NCBI RefSeq assembly: GCF_964355755.1
Contig: NC_092670.1
Location: 8,123,201-8,183,200, forward strand
Source of the DNA: Antedon mediterranea
Lineage: Eukaryota; Echinodermata; Crinoidea; Comatulida; Antedonidae
Reading direction: 5' to 3'
Length of the DNA stretch: 60,000 bases
Positions 10,295-22,604 of this stretch are shown one piece after another. Below the pieces are notes generated by a model. The model searched no databases and was not told the origin of the DNA. It was given only the letters and a program-made list of their open reading frames with translations. The translations under genes were made by a program, and so were the position numbers. The stretch's first letter is position 1, and each line of letters begins with the position of its first letter.

Positions 10295-11470
10295 ATATAT
10301 GTGGAGAACGACGATTGAAATTTGACTTTATTGATAAACAAAAACTAATTGATCAAGTAAAAAAGAGGAAAACCAACATGAAGTACAAATGTGAACACTG
10401 TGGAGATAAATTAGTTAAGTGATTTGAAGGAACATTTAGGAATACATGTGCATTTTAAAGAGTTAAAATGTGAAGACTACGAGCATTTTCAACTACATGA
10501 TCAAAAACGAAAAGAAATTGAGAATTTGGAAATACACACCACCGAAGAAACTTCATTTGAAAATTTTGGGAATAAAGAAAACGAGAATTTAGGAATATGC
10601 ACCGATGAAAAAACTTCGTATGAATGTGAACATTGTGGAATGCAATTTAACAAAATTGATGTTTTAAATAAACATTTGAAAATACACACAAGCGAGACAC
10701 CATATGAATGTGAACATTGTGGAAAAAAATTTAAACAGAATGCTAATTTCAAAAAACATTTGAGAATTCACACAGGAGAAACACCATATGAATGTGAACA
10801 TTGTAGGAAGAAATTTAGCTGCAGTCAGAATTTGAATAAACATTTGAGAGTACACACAGGAGAAACACCATATGAATGTGAACATTGTGGAAGAAAATTT
10901 AAACAAAGTGGAGAATTAAAAGTACACGTTAGATCTCACACGGGAGAGACGCCATTTGAATGTGAACAATGTGGTAAGAAATTCAAAGCTAATGCAAATT
11001 TGAAAGATCATTTTAGAGTACATACAGAAGAGACGCCATATGAATGTATATTTTGTACAAAGAAATTTAAGTCTAATGGGTCTTTAAACTCACATTTGAA
11101 ATTACACACAGGAAACTTACCATATGAATGTGAACAATGTGGGAGGAAATGTGCCTCTAATGGAATATTAAAAAAACATTTGAGAATTCACAGAGAAGAG
11201 AGACCATATGAATGTGAACATTGTGGGAAGACATTTAAAACAAATGAAGGATTAAAATCACATTTGAAAACACATGGAGAGCCACGGTATAAATGCGAAT
11301 ATTGTGGAGTGAAATACCAAGATAAAAGGTGCTTCCAAATGCATTTGGAAAGACACACAATAGGGAATGAATGGGAAGATTATATTATCAAATCCAATTG
11401 CAATGATATGTTTAACTTACGCACAGAAGAGACATCGCATGGTAACATTTATAACTTGCATACATTTTAA
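10295..11470 (+). pseudogene. C2H2 zinc-finger gene ZNF-C, N-terminal frameshift
   Basis: The terminal exon follows the acceptor at 10294. The family-conserved start ACCAACATG is at 10378 and encodes [12 protein letters not shown], but the exon is 2 bases shorter than ZNF-A between GAT and GATTTGAAGG. The frame therefore stops at 10420-10422, and the finger frame runs open from about 10424 to 11470. In that frame come an acidic stretch of decayed finger-like modules (to residue ~64), then nine C2H2 units from about 10617 with mostly TGETP linkers and contact residues more varied than in ZNF-B, then a short non-finger tail. An in-frame ATG at 10640 could start a 276-residue protein with eight complete fingers, so residual function is possible. 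No other lesion was seen, which makes this the least damaged of the broken paralogues. Confidence 0.85.
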
Positions 11471-12540
11471 ATAACATGTGAGAATACACACAGGAGAGCC
11501 GAACATTGTGTACACAATGTGTAATGTCTCTATTTTAATTTTACAGCGAATAATATTAAGATACCAGTGCATTTTAGAATAACAGAAGAAATTGAGCGTT
11601 ATTTATTTTTTCCATTAAAAGTATTTTTCTTGTATTAAATAAGTTTTAATTTGATTGGCCTTGATTGATTTCTTGTAGGAAAGAACATCTATGAATTTTA
11701 CATCATTTTTAGGAGGTTGATGTTATGACATATATGTCATAGGTTTTAAACGAATAATACTGCTTTTTAATAAGTGTCAATTTTATCATACAATGTAAAT
11801 ACTGTACGTTGTATTACTATTTCAAATCGTTTTGTTTAATATCTGCTTCTTTTTTGTTATGTTTGCCCATTTTTGAGCAACAGTAGTTTTGGCCAATCAC
11901 AAAACAGTACAAGTTCTTACCGTACAGTGTGTACTGTATGAAATCGCACACAATTTCAATACTGGTATGTTATGTACCGTACTGTATTTGTTAAGTTATG
12001 TTGTTGTGAAGTGTTGGACTTAAACCACACAAAATGATTCATTTTCGTTCTATTGTATATAGCTTTGGTTTTTATTATTTATTGTTCTAATGTTGTGGCT
12101 GTAACGCTTAACCCTCTACTACAATAAATTGAAGATGTCCTATACCATTCTCTATTTGCCTTTACTAATCGCACCGATTTTTCTTTACGATAGCTAAATG
12201 TGTTAAAATAATATTACACAAAAGACAACACAGGCACACTTAAGTTATGTCGTTATTGCTATTTTAATTATATTTAATTTGGTATATGATGCAAAGGCAA
12301 AGTTATTCTTTATTTGCTACTTAAATTTAAAGTTACAATATTCATCACTGATCACTCAGTAGAAATTGTTATTTTCATTTGCAAGCTTGCATTAAACCTT
12401 AAGAAATAACATTTTCATAAATAGGCATAAAGACATTTTTATAAAATTTCTTAATTTAAAACAATAAAAGGCGTAGGCCTATAATTGAAAAAAGAATGAG
12501 GCCTAAAATAGATTTTTTTTTTAATAATTAGGCTATAACA
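11471..12540. other. 3' flank of ZNF-C and intergenic DNA
   Basis: A few finger-like words continue just after the stop (GAGAATACACACAGGAGAGC), the remnant of a further lost finger. Beyond that AT-rich DNA holds several AATAAA-type signals (for example near 12123) and no gene. Confidence 0.5.
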
Positions 12541-12884
12541 TAGAAGAAATGTTTTTCCGATGGCTGACGGCTAGTGACAATGAATTGAGACGGATCGCCA
12601 ACTTGGTCGGTGTTCAGTAAGTTGATATAAGTAGGCCTAGTCCTGGTCCTGGTTTCCGAGCACTTTTCTATTTTTCCTTGCATTCTAGTAAAATTTTAGA
12701 AATAATATACAGTAGGCCTATATAGGCTCCTACAAAACGAAAATTATTATGAACAGAATAAATTATTCAAATGAAGAAACTCTTTGAATCTTACTATAAG
12801 TTCATTTAAATCTAAACTACTAGTAGTATTCGGTTGACGTTGATTAATTCCATTGACGCCTCATGTTTGCAAGATAAAATAGGC
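12541..12884 (+). repeat. Interspersed repeat X, left part (split by foldback copy 1)
   Basis: It begins GATGGCTGACGGCTAGTGAC and includes GGCTCCTACAAAACGAAAAT and AGTAGTATTCGGTTGACGTT. Other copies lie at 34260-34900 and 37160-37620, where the joint across the foldback insertion site is continuous. The right part of this copy resumes at 17385. Confidence 0.85.
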
Positions 12885-12929
12885 CTATATTTACGGGGCG
12901 CCGTATGGGACAATGCTAATTTTGTCGAA

Positions 12930-13400
12930 ATATTACAATTTTGTCTACACATAATTAATTTTGTCAATACAAAATTCATTTTGTCAACACAAAATTCATT
13001 TTGTATTCACAAAATTCATTTTATGTTGACAAAATTTATTCTGTGTGGACAAAATTCATTTTGTCTCGACAAAATTCATTCTGTGTAAACAAAATTCATT
13101 CTGTGTAGACAAAATTAATTCTGTGTTGACAAAATTAATTCTGTGTAGACAAAATTCATTCTGTAACGACAAAATTCATTTTGTGGCGACAAAATTCATT
13201 CTGTAACGACAAAATTCATTTTGTGTAGACAAAATTAATTCTGTGTAGACAAAATTAATTCTGTGTGGACAAAATTCATTTTGTGGCGACAAAATGTATT
13301 CTGTGTAGACAAAATTTATTCTGTGTAGACAAAATTCATTCTGTGTAGACAAAATTTATTTTGTTGCGACAAAATTTATTTTGTCGCGACAAAATAAATT
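12930..13400 (+). repeat. 20-bp minisatellite array, left arm of foldback copy 1
   Basis: Units such as CTGTGTAGACAAAATTCATT repeat with exact 20-bp phase and scattered substitutions (TGTGTAG, TGTAACG, TGTGGCG variants). Each unit core ACAAAATTCATTTTGT is near-palindromic. The 84-codon open frame here is an artefact of the repeat. Confidence 0.97.
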
Positions 13401-14726
13401 TTGTTAGCCGAGCCTACTAAAGCGTGGGACAAAACGTTTTAACATTTAAATTAGAAGGCGGGGTTGTTATTGGAAACTCGAAGATTGACAGTTATAGGCC
13501 TACGATCAAACAGCTCGCGAATATCATTTTACGACCTCCTCTACACCGGTGAACTTGAATACTTTGCGTCGAGTATAAGTACAGTTTATACTGACGTATA
13601 ACAATATTATTGTATACTTAAAATTAATTCCGATTCAGCAAAACGGAACACGTAGCCCTCCCGGGTAGCCCTATATGCCTACCAATTTTGGTAATAAATA
13701 TTAAAGATGGTTGAAGATTTATATCGATACCGATAATATTGATAAAGAAAATGACAACACTATTTACGATAACATCTGATAAGTTGAGTAGTAATGAAAT
13801 GATTTTAGTTAATACATTTATTTTAATATAATAGTTAGTATAGGCCTATTTATTCTTATGGGAATTGCGTCGTCTATATAGGCCTACCAAGTTTATTTGA
13901 TAGGAATACTAAATTGCTAATAGGCCTAACTCAAGGGAACAAAACTATGATATATCTCTTAAGACATATTAATTGTCTCTAATTGGAATATTAGAGATAT
14001 CTTTATTGAAAAGATATCTTGGTTATAACAGGGATATATCTCTATTGGAACCTAAGATCTATATTGTAAACTATAACTACATCTATTAAAAACTAAGATA
14101 TTTTAGTTGCCTAAATAAATGACAGTTTGGTACGCCATAGATTATGATATTGCAAATTGTCGTTAAAAAGTTAAATTTAATTTCAAATTTAGTTTAACTA
14201 TTAATTTTACTCTCGGTTGCATATTATTATATATTTACACCCTCGAAAGATATAATTCAACTTTGACCAAATAGTTATATGGGTGTTCACAATACTGACA
14301 TATGGCGCCACTCAAGTATCCATTCCCATGGCAGTGTATATAATCTTTCCACCTTCTCCATGATTGATTTTATTTATTATACATTGCTAATTGCAAATAA
14401 TTGTTTATAGGTTTACATTGTTCTTTGTACTTTTAATGTACGTATTCAGTCTTTGCCTGGCTTGATAAGATTGATGTTAAATAAAAATGCATTTTCCACT
14501 AATAAAATATGGAGTTGTATCAAGAAAGTATTGTAATTTCGGGCAGAATGGTTTTCGGTCTGGAAAGGTCATTATTACACTGTCTGGGGTGTTGATGTAC
14601 ATCTAATGTTTGAAGCTTTACCTGAAGAGGTCCTAGACAACTTGCGTAATCTTGGAGAAGCCCAGACCCTCAGTCAAACCAGAATGGTTTTCGGTCTGGA
14701 AAGGTCATTATTACACTGTCTGGGGT

Positions 14727-15811
14727 GGGTGTCACGAAACCTCAGACCACGAAAGCTAAGACCCCTAAGACCTAAGATCACGAAAGCTAAGACCCAAGAC
14801 CTAAGATTACAAATTCTAAGATATACTACAGCTTAAAAACAATACTTGTTTATCCATACATAATTTTTAACACAGAGGTTTTATTTATTACCATAAATAT
14901 AATTTAATACTACCGCAAAACACAGATAAACTCACATTATTTTCGCCCGTTGAGTAAATGTACATTTTTTCTTTACAACAAACAAACTTGACGGGTTGTT
15001 TGTTGGTATATATTTACTCCAATGTGTTGGTTCAGAGGATGTTTTTCTTACGCACTGCCTTTCTTGTATTTTGACTCCAAATTTGTTTACTAACTTTATC
15101 CTGAATACCACACTTTAAAATTAGGACTTATAAGTACTTTCAGAAGGAGAAACACATAACAACAAATAAATAAATCCTTTAATTGATGATTTTACAGACG
15201 TGTTTCTTTGTATACTGTAATGTAACTCCTCGAGCTCCCCATGCTCAATGTTTTTGTTTCTATGGAGCGCCAAAAGAGCAACAATAATAGTACAAGTATA
15301 AAAACAGAAAGAAAACGAAACAAAAAAACTTATCATGATTTTTAAGTTAAAATTTATTTGCCAGTATTTATTTCTTCGTACTTGCATGATTATACTATTA
15401 TCATTACAATTTTAATTTTACATTGTTCCATCCACACACTGTAGATGGACTCGCTCCACAGAGTTTTCAGCCCTCTATATAATTTTTGCTCTTTTGACGT
15501 TCCATAGAAACAAAAACATTGAACATGGGGTAGGCCTACCAGTGTACTGTAGGCTAGTCATTTTGTGTGCGAGAAAAACGTCTGTAAAATCATCAATTTA
15601 AAAATGTATTTCTTACTTTTTATGTGATTCTTTTTCATGAAAGTGCCAATTCTAAGGTCTGGTATTCAGAATAAATGCTGGGAGTTAAAATACAAGGCAG
15701 GTGCGAAAGATAAATATTTGTAATCTTAGGTCTTGGGTCTAATAGCTTTCGTGATCTTAGCCTAGGTCTTAGGGGATCTTAGCTTTCGTGGTCTTAGGTT
15801 TCGTGACACCC
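14727..15811. mobile_element. 1,085-bp inverted-repeat transposon nested in foldback copy 1
   Basis: The ends GGGTGTCACGAAACCTCAGA and its near-inverse extend for about 95 bp, with internal CTAAGACC and CACGAAAGCTAAGA repetitions. A perfect 10-bp duplication TGTCTGGGGT flanks it (14717-14726, 15812-15821). Foldback copy 2 keeps the empty site, as the inverse ACCCCAGACA, at 45536-45545. A second inverted pair inside (about 15180-15290 and 15490-15600, sharing CAATGTTTTTGTTTCTATGG) makes the whole element strongly foldable. The 9-10-bp duplication is typical of Mutator-like elements, but family assignment is inference. The 88-codon minus-strand frame inside has no recognisable domain. Confidence 0.88.
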
Positions 15812-15843
15812 TGTCTGGGGTGTTGATATTTATACATCGAATG

Positions 15844-15928
15844 TTTTATGGGCAATCACTCCTGAACCTAGCCAACGTAGGGCCAGGTAGCCTACGTTGG
15901 CTAGGTTCAGGACTGATTGCCCATAAAA
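15844..15928. repeat. Long hairpin inside foldback copy 1
   Basis: A stem of about 36 bp with ACCTAGCCAACGTAG and CTACGTTGGCTAGGT at its apex and an 11-nt loop. Copy 2 has only the equivalent of one half near 45474-45515, so this is a local inverted duplication. Confidence 0.9.
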
Positions 15929-16755
15929 CAAAACTAACGTGAGCAATCTTTTGTAGTCAGTTCTTTAAATGTTTTTTTTTTTCGAATAACGGACAGCTTT
16001 CAGCATCATTATTTCTGCAATGATTATTATTATCTTAAAGATATATTGTCCGATGAAAAAAATGTTTTTTTTTAATCTTTTTGTTGAATATGTTATTTTA
16101 ATGTCACATAATAGTTATTCACTTTCACAAAAAATTGGGTCTTTAAAAAAATTATTTACCTGAAAAAACTGTAATTTAAAGCAAAAAATTGTCAAATTGT
16201 CTGGAAGCCAATGAGTTTTTGGGTAATTTAACTGTTTATTTTGTCTTTTTATAGTTGAAATAATTTTTTTCCCCGTTCTTTTTTCTTATGGAAGTGAACA
16301 ACTTCATTAAAACTGCATAATGGCCTATTCTTTATTTTTCATGATTTTGGGAGACAATACATCTTTAATTTTAAAATAAAGTATATATATTTTATAAGAT
16401 TATTAAATAATATTTTAAACGACAAAATATTAAATAGCCCCATTACTACAATTTTACTTAAGTAATAAGCAGGGCTCTAATGAAAACCATTTTCCGATTT
16501 TTTAATATACAGTAGAATACATTATAATAATAATTACTGACGACGTAGATATTAAATTGTCAAAGTATGAATACTGATCATATCTGATATTTTCAGGGGT
16601 TCCCTGATATTATAAAATAGATTAATATGATAGCAATAGAGACGGAGGCATGCTCAGCCATAATAACTTAACCAATAACAAATGTCAAAGATAGCTTCAC
16701 CCTGTCTTGCCCTTTTCACGTTTAAACTCCGCCTTCTAATTTAAATATTAAAACG

Positions 16756-16822
16756 GAGCCTACTCAAGCGTGGGACAAAATGTTTTAAAAAACGTTTTGT
16801 CCCACGCTTGAGTAGGCTCGGC
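16756..16822. repeat. Hairpin at the inner end of the right arm of foldback copy 1
   Basis: GAGCCTACTCAAGCGTGGGA and its inverse flank a short A/T centre. The same hairpin occurs in copy 2 at about 44526-44592, so it belongs to the element. Confidence 0.9.
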
Positions 16823-17345
16823 TAACAAAATTTATTTTGTCTCGACAAAATGAATTTTGTTGCAACAAAATTCATTTTGTCTACACAGAATGAATTTTGT
16901 CTACACAGAATTAATTTTGTCCACACAGAATTAATTTTGTCCACACAGAATTAATTTTGTCGTTACAGAATGAATTTTGTCTACACAGAATTAATTTTGT
17001 CCACACAGAATTAATTTTGTCTACACAAAATTAATTTTGTCGTTACAGAATGAATTTTGTCGCCACAAAATGAATTTTGTCGTTACAGAATGAATTTTGT
17101 CTACACAGAATTAATTTTGTCAACACAGAATTAATTTTGTCAACACAGAATTAATTTTGTCTACACAGAATGAATTTTGTTTACACAGAATTAATTTTGT
17201 CGAGACAAAATAAATTTTGTCCACACAGAATAAATTTTGTCAACAAAAAATGAATTTTGTCAATACAAAATGAATTTTGTGTTGACAAAATGAATTTTGT
17301 ATTGACAAAATTAATTATGTGTAGACAAAATTGTAATATTTTGAC
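16823..17345 (-). repeat. 20-bp minisatellite array, right arm of foldback copy 1
   Basis: Inverse of the left-arm array: units such as AATTAATTTTGTCTACACAG in exact 20-bp phase. Confidence 0.97.
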
Positions 17346-17384
17346 AAAATTAGCAATGTCCCAAACGGCGCCCCGTATATATTT

Positions 17385-17924
17385 GGTTGAGGCAAAGATA
17401 GTGTAGTTGGCTACTAACTATCTTTGGTTGAGGACACACACACCACGCCACACGACACGTGGTGTGAGGAGAGTAGTAGAGACACATGTGACATACACAT
17501 TTCAACGGGTTGATTTCACCAAAGATAGTGTTTGATTTCACTGTAAAGATAATGTACTTACAATACTAATGATTGATGAATATTTAAGTTAAGGTAGCTA
17601 GGCTAGTTACTATACATTACTTCTAGGTATAGGCCTCCTAGGCATGTTATTTCATGGAGTGATATTACTCAATGGTTAAGTAATTAATTTACTACCTAGC
17701 AGCTAGAATTTCGCTAGCATAGTAGTAACATGATAACCGATCAGTGCTACTGTACAGTTAGGTCGCAATTCAAATCGGCCGTGGTGTTACGTATTCGGTC
17801 GCTGCACCGCTCGACCTTCGCAGTTTCGAGGTATATTCAGAGCGTCATTTCGACGATCGAGCATTCTCTACTTCTACGGAGCGCCATTTATGCCTTTATT
17901 TACTTCCGAATTAGAAATAGTACT
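17385..17924 (+). repeat. Interspersed repeat X, right part
   Basis: It continues repeat X after the foldback insertion. Close copies are at 34490-34900 and 47464-47880 and share ACACCACGCCACACGACACG, TTTCACCAAAGATAGTGTTT, AATATTTAAGTTAAGGTAGC and GTTACGTATTCGGTCGCTGC. A small hairpin (CAAAGATAGT...ACTATCTTTG) lies at 17394-17427. Non-coding. Confidence 0.85.
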
Positions 17925-19690
17925 ACGGTAACTGCTCCAGTGGACCAAATTTAGCACCGGTGGAGCACAGTGATATAAAATAGAAATAAGTCACTAATTT
18001 TAATATCTTTTCGTATGTATGTGCTCAAGTGGACACAATTTGGCGCCAGTGAAGAGCACAGTGATATAAAATAGAAATAAGTCACTGAATTTTAATATCT
18101 TTTCGTATGTTAATAACACTGTGCTCAAGTGGACCCAATTTGGAGCCATGGGAGCACAATTATATAAAATAAAAATAATCACTGAATTTTAATATCTTTT
18201 CGTATGTTAATGCACTGTGCTCAAGTGGACCCAATTTGGAGCCAGTGGAGCACAGTGATATAAAATAGAAAAAAAGTCACTGAATTTTAATATCTTTTCG
18301 TATGTTACCGTATATTTCGGTGTATAAGTCGCACTTTTGACACGCAAATTTGACCTCTAAATTAAGGGTGCGTCTTATACACCGAACATAAATGCCTCAC
18401 CACACAGATTGTACATAGGCCTAGGCTATCGTCACCTCGTTTGCTAGGCCTGAGTAGGCTAGGCCTAGCTACAGTAACTAACTAACGTAACGGCAACCTG
18501 CTTCTGCCTAGGCCTAGTTTTCAAGTCATTTTAGCATGATGTTATACTAAATATGATGAAAAGATTTGTTTATTATGGCGCTCCGATAAAATTTCATTTG
18601 TAAACGTTTACGTCGTACGATTGGAATAGTATTTATTTATACAGTAGTTATACGCACGATCGCCGTACCCCAAGCGCAAGCCCTTCTTTTGGTGGCACAT
18701 GGTGTACGGTATTCGACTAGTATATTCTCCAGGTGATTATAGCATGGACCTAGCAAACACACTTCTCGGATACATAGATACTAATCGAATACGATTGTCC
18801 ATGAAAACGTGCGCCCTCTCGAAATGATCGAGCGAGGCTAGCCCACACACGTGCGTGTTACACACACGGTCATGCACTCGATGTTGCGGCGAAACTCATG
18901 AATAACAAGTTAGAAAGAACTTGTTGAGGCTGGGCGCGGTCGAGCCTAGGTAAGAAAAAACCTAAATAAAGGACGCCGTTGTAGATATAACAAAATATAT
19001 TATTACAATAATATTGATTACAATTTAAAAAAACATTGTTTTGATGAAATATAAGGTGCGTCTTATACATCGACGATATAAAAAATACCGATATTTTACT
19101 CTCAGTTGGGGGTGCGTCTTATACACAGGTGCGACTTATACACCGAAATATACGGTAATACACTGTGCTCAAGTGAACCCAATTTGGAGCCAGTGAAGCA
19201 CAGTGATATAAAATAGAAATAAGTCACTGAATTTTAATATCTTTTCGTATGTTAATACACTGTGCTCAAGTGAACCCAATTTGGAGCCAGTGGAGCACAG
19301 TGATATAAAATAGAAATAAGTCACTGAATGTTAATATCTTTTCGTATGTTAATACACTGTGCTCAAGTGAACCCAATTTGGAGCCAGTGGAGCACAGTGA
19401 TATAAAATAGAAATAAGTCACTGAATGTTAATATCTTTTCGTATGTTAATACACTGTGCTCAAGTGGACCTAATTTGGCGCCAGTGGAGCACAGTGATAT
19501 AAAATAGAAATAAGTCACTGAATTTTAATATATTTTCGTATGTTAATACACTGTGCTCACGTGGACCCAATTTGGCGCACGCGCCAGTGAGCACACAGTG
19601 ATATAAAATAGAAAAAAGTCACTAAATTATAATATCTTTTCGTATTTCAATACACTGTGCTCAAGTCAACCCAATTTGGCACCAACGGGA
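17925..19690 (+). repeat. 97-bp satellite array, interrupted by a TA-flanked element
   Basis: Units contain GTGCTCAAGTGGACCCAATT, TGGAGCCAGTGGAGCACAGT, a GATATAAAATAGAAATAAGT stretch and TTTTAATATCTTTTCGTATG. About ten units are seen (17925-18305 and 19158-19690). The GTGCTC...GAGCAC portion of each unit is an imperfect palindrome about 37 bp long. Units in inverse orientation occur at 22605-22995. Confidence 0.93.
18308..19155. mobile_element. 848-bp TA-flanked DNA element (Tc1/mariner-type target)
   Basis: Ends CCGTATATTTCGGTGTATAA and its inverse, with TA at 18306-18307 and 19156-19157. Removing the element and one TA restores the satellite word CGTATGTTAATACAC found in neighbouring units. 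GTGCGTCTTATACA recurs inside both ends. No transposase frame is visible. Confidence 0.9.
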
Positions 19691-22604
19691 GCACAGGGAA
19701 ATAGTCACATACATAAACATCGAGAAAAAATACTTCTGGAATTTAAAAATATTTCAAACTTGGTATATTTGTTCAATATCGGTTACTCCATCCGTAAACC
19801 AAAATCATGTCAGTGATTTTAATAACTTGCGTTTGCTTAAGATACTACTTACGAAAAAACATACAATTCCGACACTATACTGTATGTTAAACTCTAATAA
19901 TGATTTTTACAAAAAAAAACCGGTTAGGAATTCGATTTTTTCCCTGTAAATTGAGCAACTTATAGAAATATATATTGAAATCAAGGAGTATTTTTTTTTT
20001 ACAAAAGAAATGTTCGTATGTTAATACACTGTGCTCCAGTGGATCCAATTTGGCGCCAGTGGAGCACAGGGAAATAGTCACATACAAAAACATCGAGAAA
20101 AAATACTTCTGGATTTCAAAAATATTTCAAACTTGGTATATAAGTTCAATATCGGTTACTCCATCCGTAATGCAAAAGAAAAATTAGTTTCAAGCCATAT
20201 CAGTGATTTTAGTAATTTCCGTTCGTTTAAAATGTATATTTATGATAGAATATAGAATTCCAACACATTTTTTAAACTTTAAATTTTGATCGTCATAAAA
20301 TAATTGTCCTACACATTTGAAATTTGGTAGTATACGTTCAATAGGTTACTACACGTTCAATATGTTACTACATAATTCATATTTTTAACATATGTCTTTT
20401 TTTTAATCGCTAAAGTTTAAAAAAAATGTGTTGGAATTGTATGTTCTTTCATAAGTATTTATCTTAGACAAACGCAAGTTATTAAAATCACTAATGTGGC
20501 TTGAAACTATTTTTTCTTTTGAATTACGGATGGAGTAACCGATATTGAACTTATATACCAAGTTTGAAATATTTTTGAATTCGATAAATATTTTTTCTAG
20601 AAGTTTTTATATGTGACTATTTCCCTGTGCTCCACTGGCGCCAAATTGGATCCACCGGAGCACAGTGTATTAACATACGAACATTTCTTTTGTAAAAAAA
20701 AATTACTCCTTGATTTCAATATATATTTAGGTGATCATTTAGAATAAAATGATCACCTATTGTTATTGTATGAAATCTTTGTTATTATTTATTACTTTCT
20801 GTACAGATTTTGTGTAACAGATATCTCAAAAAGTTTAATGTCATTGATTACCAAAATTTCACAATGTCTTTCAAATACTTTAACTTAGGTCTAATAAGCT
20901 TTTCAGCGTGATCACTCAACCGTGACGTAATTTATACGCCATTTTGTGAAATCACATTATCAATCATATCTCCATAATTAATTATCACATATTAATGTAA
21001 TTCACTAAACGTAAACTTCAGGTCAAGGGTAAAAATATTAGCAAATAAAAACGCACACACACGTAGGGTCATGCGCGTGAAATCGCGCTTTAAAAATTAA
21101 AAAACCTCAAAATTAAGTTTTGATCAATTTAGAGCATGAATTAGGCCATTTGCGTGTTTTAAAAAATTACTGCGCAAAAAAAAGTTTTTGCACGTGCGAT
21201 ACTTAAAAAGCGTAAAAAATACGATTTTTTTTTACAAAACGCATTCTACTCACCATCTTTAGTACATTCACCAAATTTAAGTCAGTTCCGATATAAAATA
21301 ACGCTATACGAGCAGGTTCAAAATGACAAAATGCGCAAATTAATTGCATCAAAGTGTTGAAAATGGTGAAAAATGAGGCATTTTTAAAATGAAAATAATT
21401 CTTCAGAATGCACGATGACCCCCAATTACAATTTTTTTAACTTTTTCTGGAAGCCGTTGAGTTGTAGATATGAATTCATGTACACATTTTACGTACAAAA
21501 TGTTTTTACGTCATCAAATGGCCACTTGAATTTAAAATTAAGTTATTTTTCTCTTTTGTCATTCTTTTTCACATTCAATAGAACGCATCTCTGTTACTTT
21601 GTACCCGGTTTTTGCTCAATTTTCAGTATGTGATTGCTCAATTAATTGACTTTCTTATGACTTGCCACTACTTTTATTTTGATGACGTCATCACGCATAA
21701 AAACTTGATTAACATAGGTCGTGTAATTTCACCTTCACCGTAAATTTGAATATCTTACAGCTCTTCAGAATTAAAGATTACCTTGATGATTATAATTTAT
21801 TATGAAAGCAGATGAAATGTAGATATGAATTCATATAAAAATCAAGCCTATCGGATGTTGTGACGTTAACATATGGCCAGTTGAAGTTAAAAAGTAGTAT
21901 TTTCATCTTTTTCGTAAAAGTTATACAAATTTCAAAGAGCGCGTACAGCGCTTCTACGTGCCAAATTTTCTTCCAATTCTTATATTTATTTGCTCAATTC
22001 ATTATCTTTCAAAATTGTCATCTTTGAGTTTATTTTGATAATTCCATCATACCAAAAAATTGGAACATGATGTGTGTCCCGTAATTTCACCTATGCTACA
22101 CTGTATATAGATATACAGTATACTGTACATAATGTATATGGCATATAATAGGCACAACTCAGCACTATAAGCGTATGCATCATGTCATAGGATGGCGTAC
22201 ATCAACTTTGAACGATCGTATGTTAACGTACATGCATGTTTAAAAAGTTTTAATTTCATTAAAATGATAAAAATGATCACCTATAATTCGTCAAAGTGAC
22301 GAATTAAATTCTAGTTTTAATTTAAGTTGCTCAATTTACAGGGAAAAAATCGAATTCCTAACCGTTTTTTTTGTTGTCAAAATCATTATTAGAGTTTAAC
22401 ATAATATGTGTCGGAATTGTATGTTTTTTCATAAGTATTATCTTAAGCGAAGGCAAGTTATTAAAATCACTGATGTGTCTTGAAACTATTTTTTCTTTTG
22501 GTTTACGGATGGAGTAACCGATATTGAACATATATACCAAGTTTCAAATATTTTTAAATTCCAGAAGTATTTTTTCTCGATGTTTTTGTATGTGACTATT
22601 TCCC
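19691..22604. repeat. Large inverted-repeat structure linked to the 97-bp satellite
   Basis: The outer arms 19691-19990 and 22322-22604 are inverse copies sharing GGGAAATAGTCACATACA, ATCGGTTACTCCATCCGTAA and CCCTGTAAATTGAGCAACTT. The inner arms 20030-20275 and 20430-20700 are a second inverse pair of the same family. The satellite units flank both sides in opposite orientation, so 17.9-23.0 kb behaves as one foldback-like unit. No coding sequence is recognised. Confidence 0.8.
20731..22322. mobile_element. Insertion of about 1.6 kb in the right outer arm
   Basis: The arm sequence at 19945-19985 gives the uninterrupted version (inverse of CAACTTATAGAAATATATAT). Here it is split after CAATATATATTT and resumes at TAAGTTGCTC. 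The insert starts AGGTGATCATTTAGAATAAA, a palindrome around AGGTGATCAT...ATGATCACCT, and ends with ATGATCACCTATAATTCGTC and a TTCGTCAAAGTGACGAA palindrome. Related sequence occurs at 5040-5330. No transposase was recognised. Confidence 0.6.

Larger units (their letters stand above)
12893..17376 (+). mobile_element. Foldback-type DNA transposon, copy 1
   Basis: The ends are ACGGGGCGCCGTATGGGACA and its inverse, followed inward by the shared GCTAATTTTGTC...ATATTACAATTTTGTC and then by 20-bp tandem arrays in both arms. Flanking CTATATTT (12885-12892) and ATATATTT (17377-17384) fit an 8-bp target duplication with one mismatch. Repeat X copies elsewhere show the uninterrupted site. Removing the nested 1,085-bp element leaves about 3.39 kb, matching copy 2 (40394-47391 without its gypsy insertion, 3.40 kb). 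No transposase was found, so the element is non-autonomous. The architecture, tandem repeats within long inverted arms and 8-bp duplications, is that described for foldback elements such as sea-urchin TU and Drosophila FB. Confidence 0.88.

Noticed and set aside
10424-10430. A start for ZNF-C at 10424
   Set aside because: The codon there is TTG. The conserved family ATG is at 10378 in another frame, and the next in-frame ATG is 10640.
12834-13088. Open frames in the 20-bp arrays (also 40327-40548 and 47078-47323)
   Set aside because: The frames read repeated ILCGQNSFCLDK-type words dictated by the minisatellite, with no coding signal.
14606-14836. 76-codon frame with ALPEEVLDNLRNLGEAQTL
   Set aside because: It looks protein-like, but it runs through a foldback-element interior into the end of a nested transposon, and the sister copy does not extend it. 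Kept only as a possible captured fragment.
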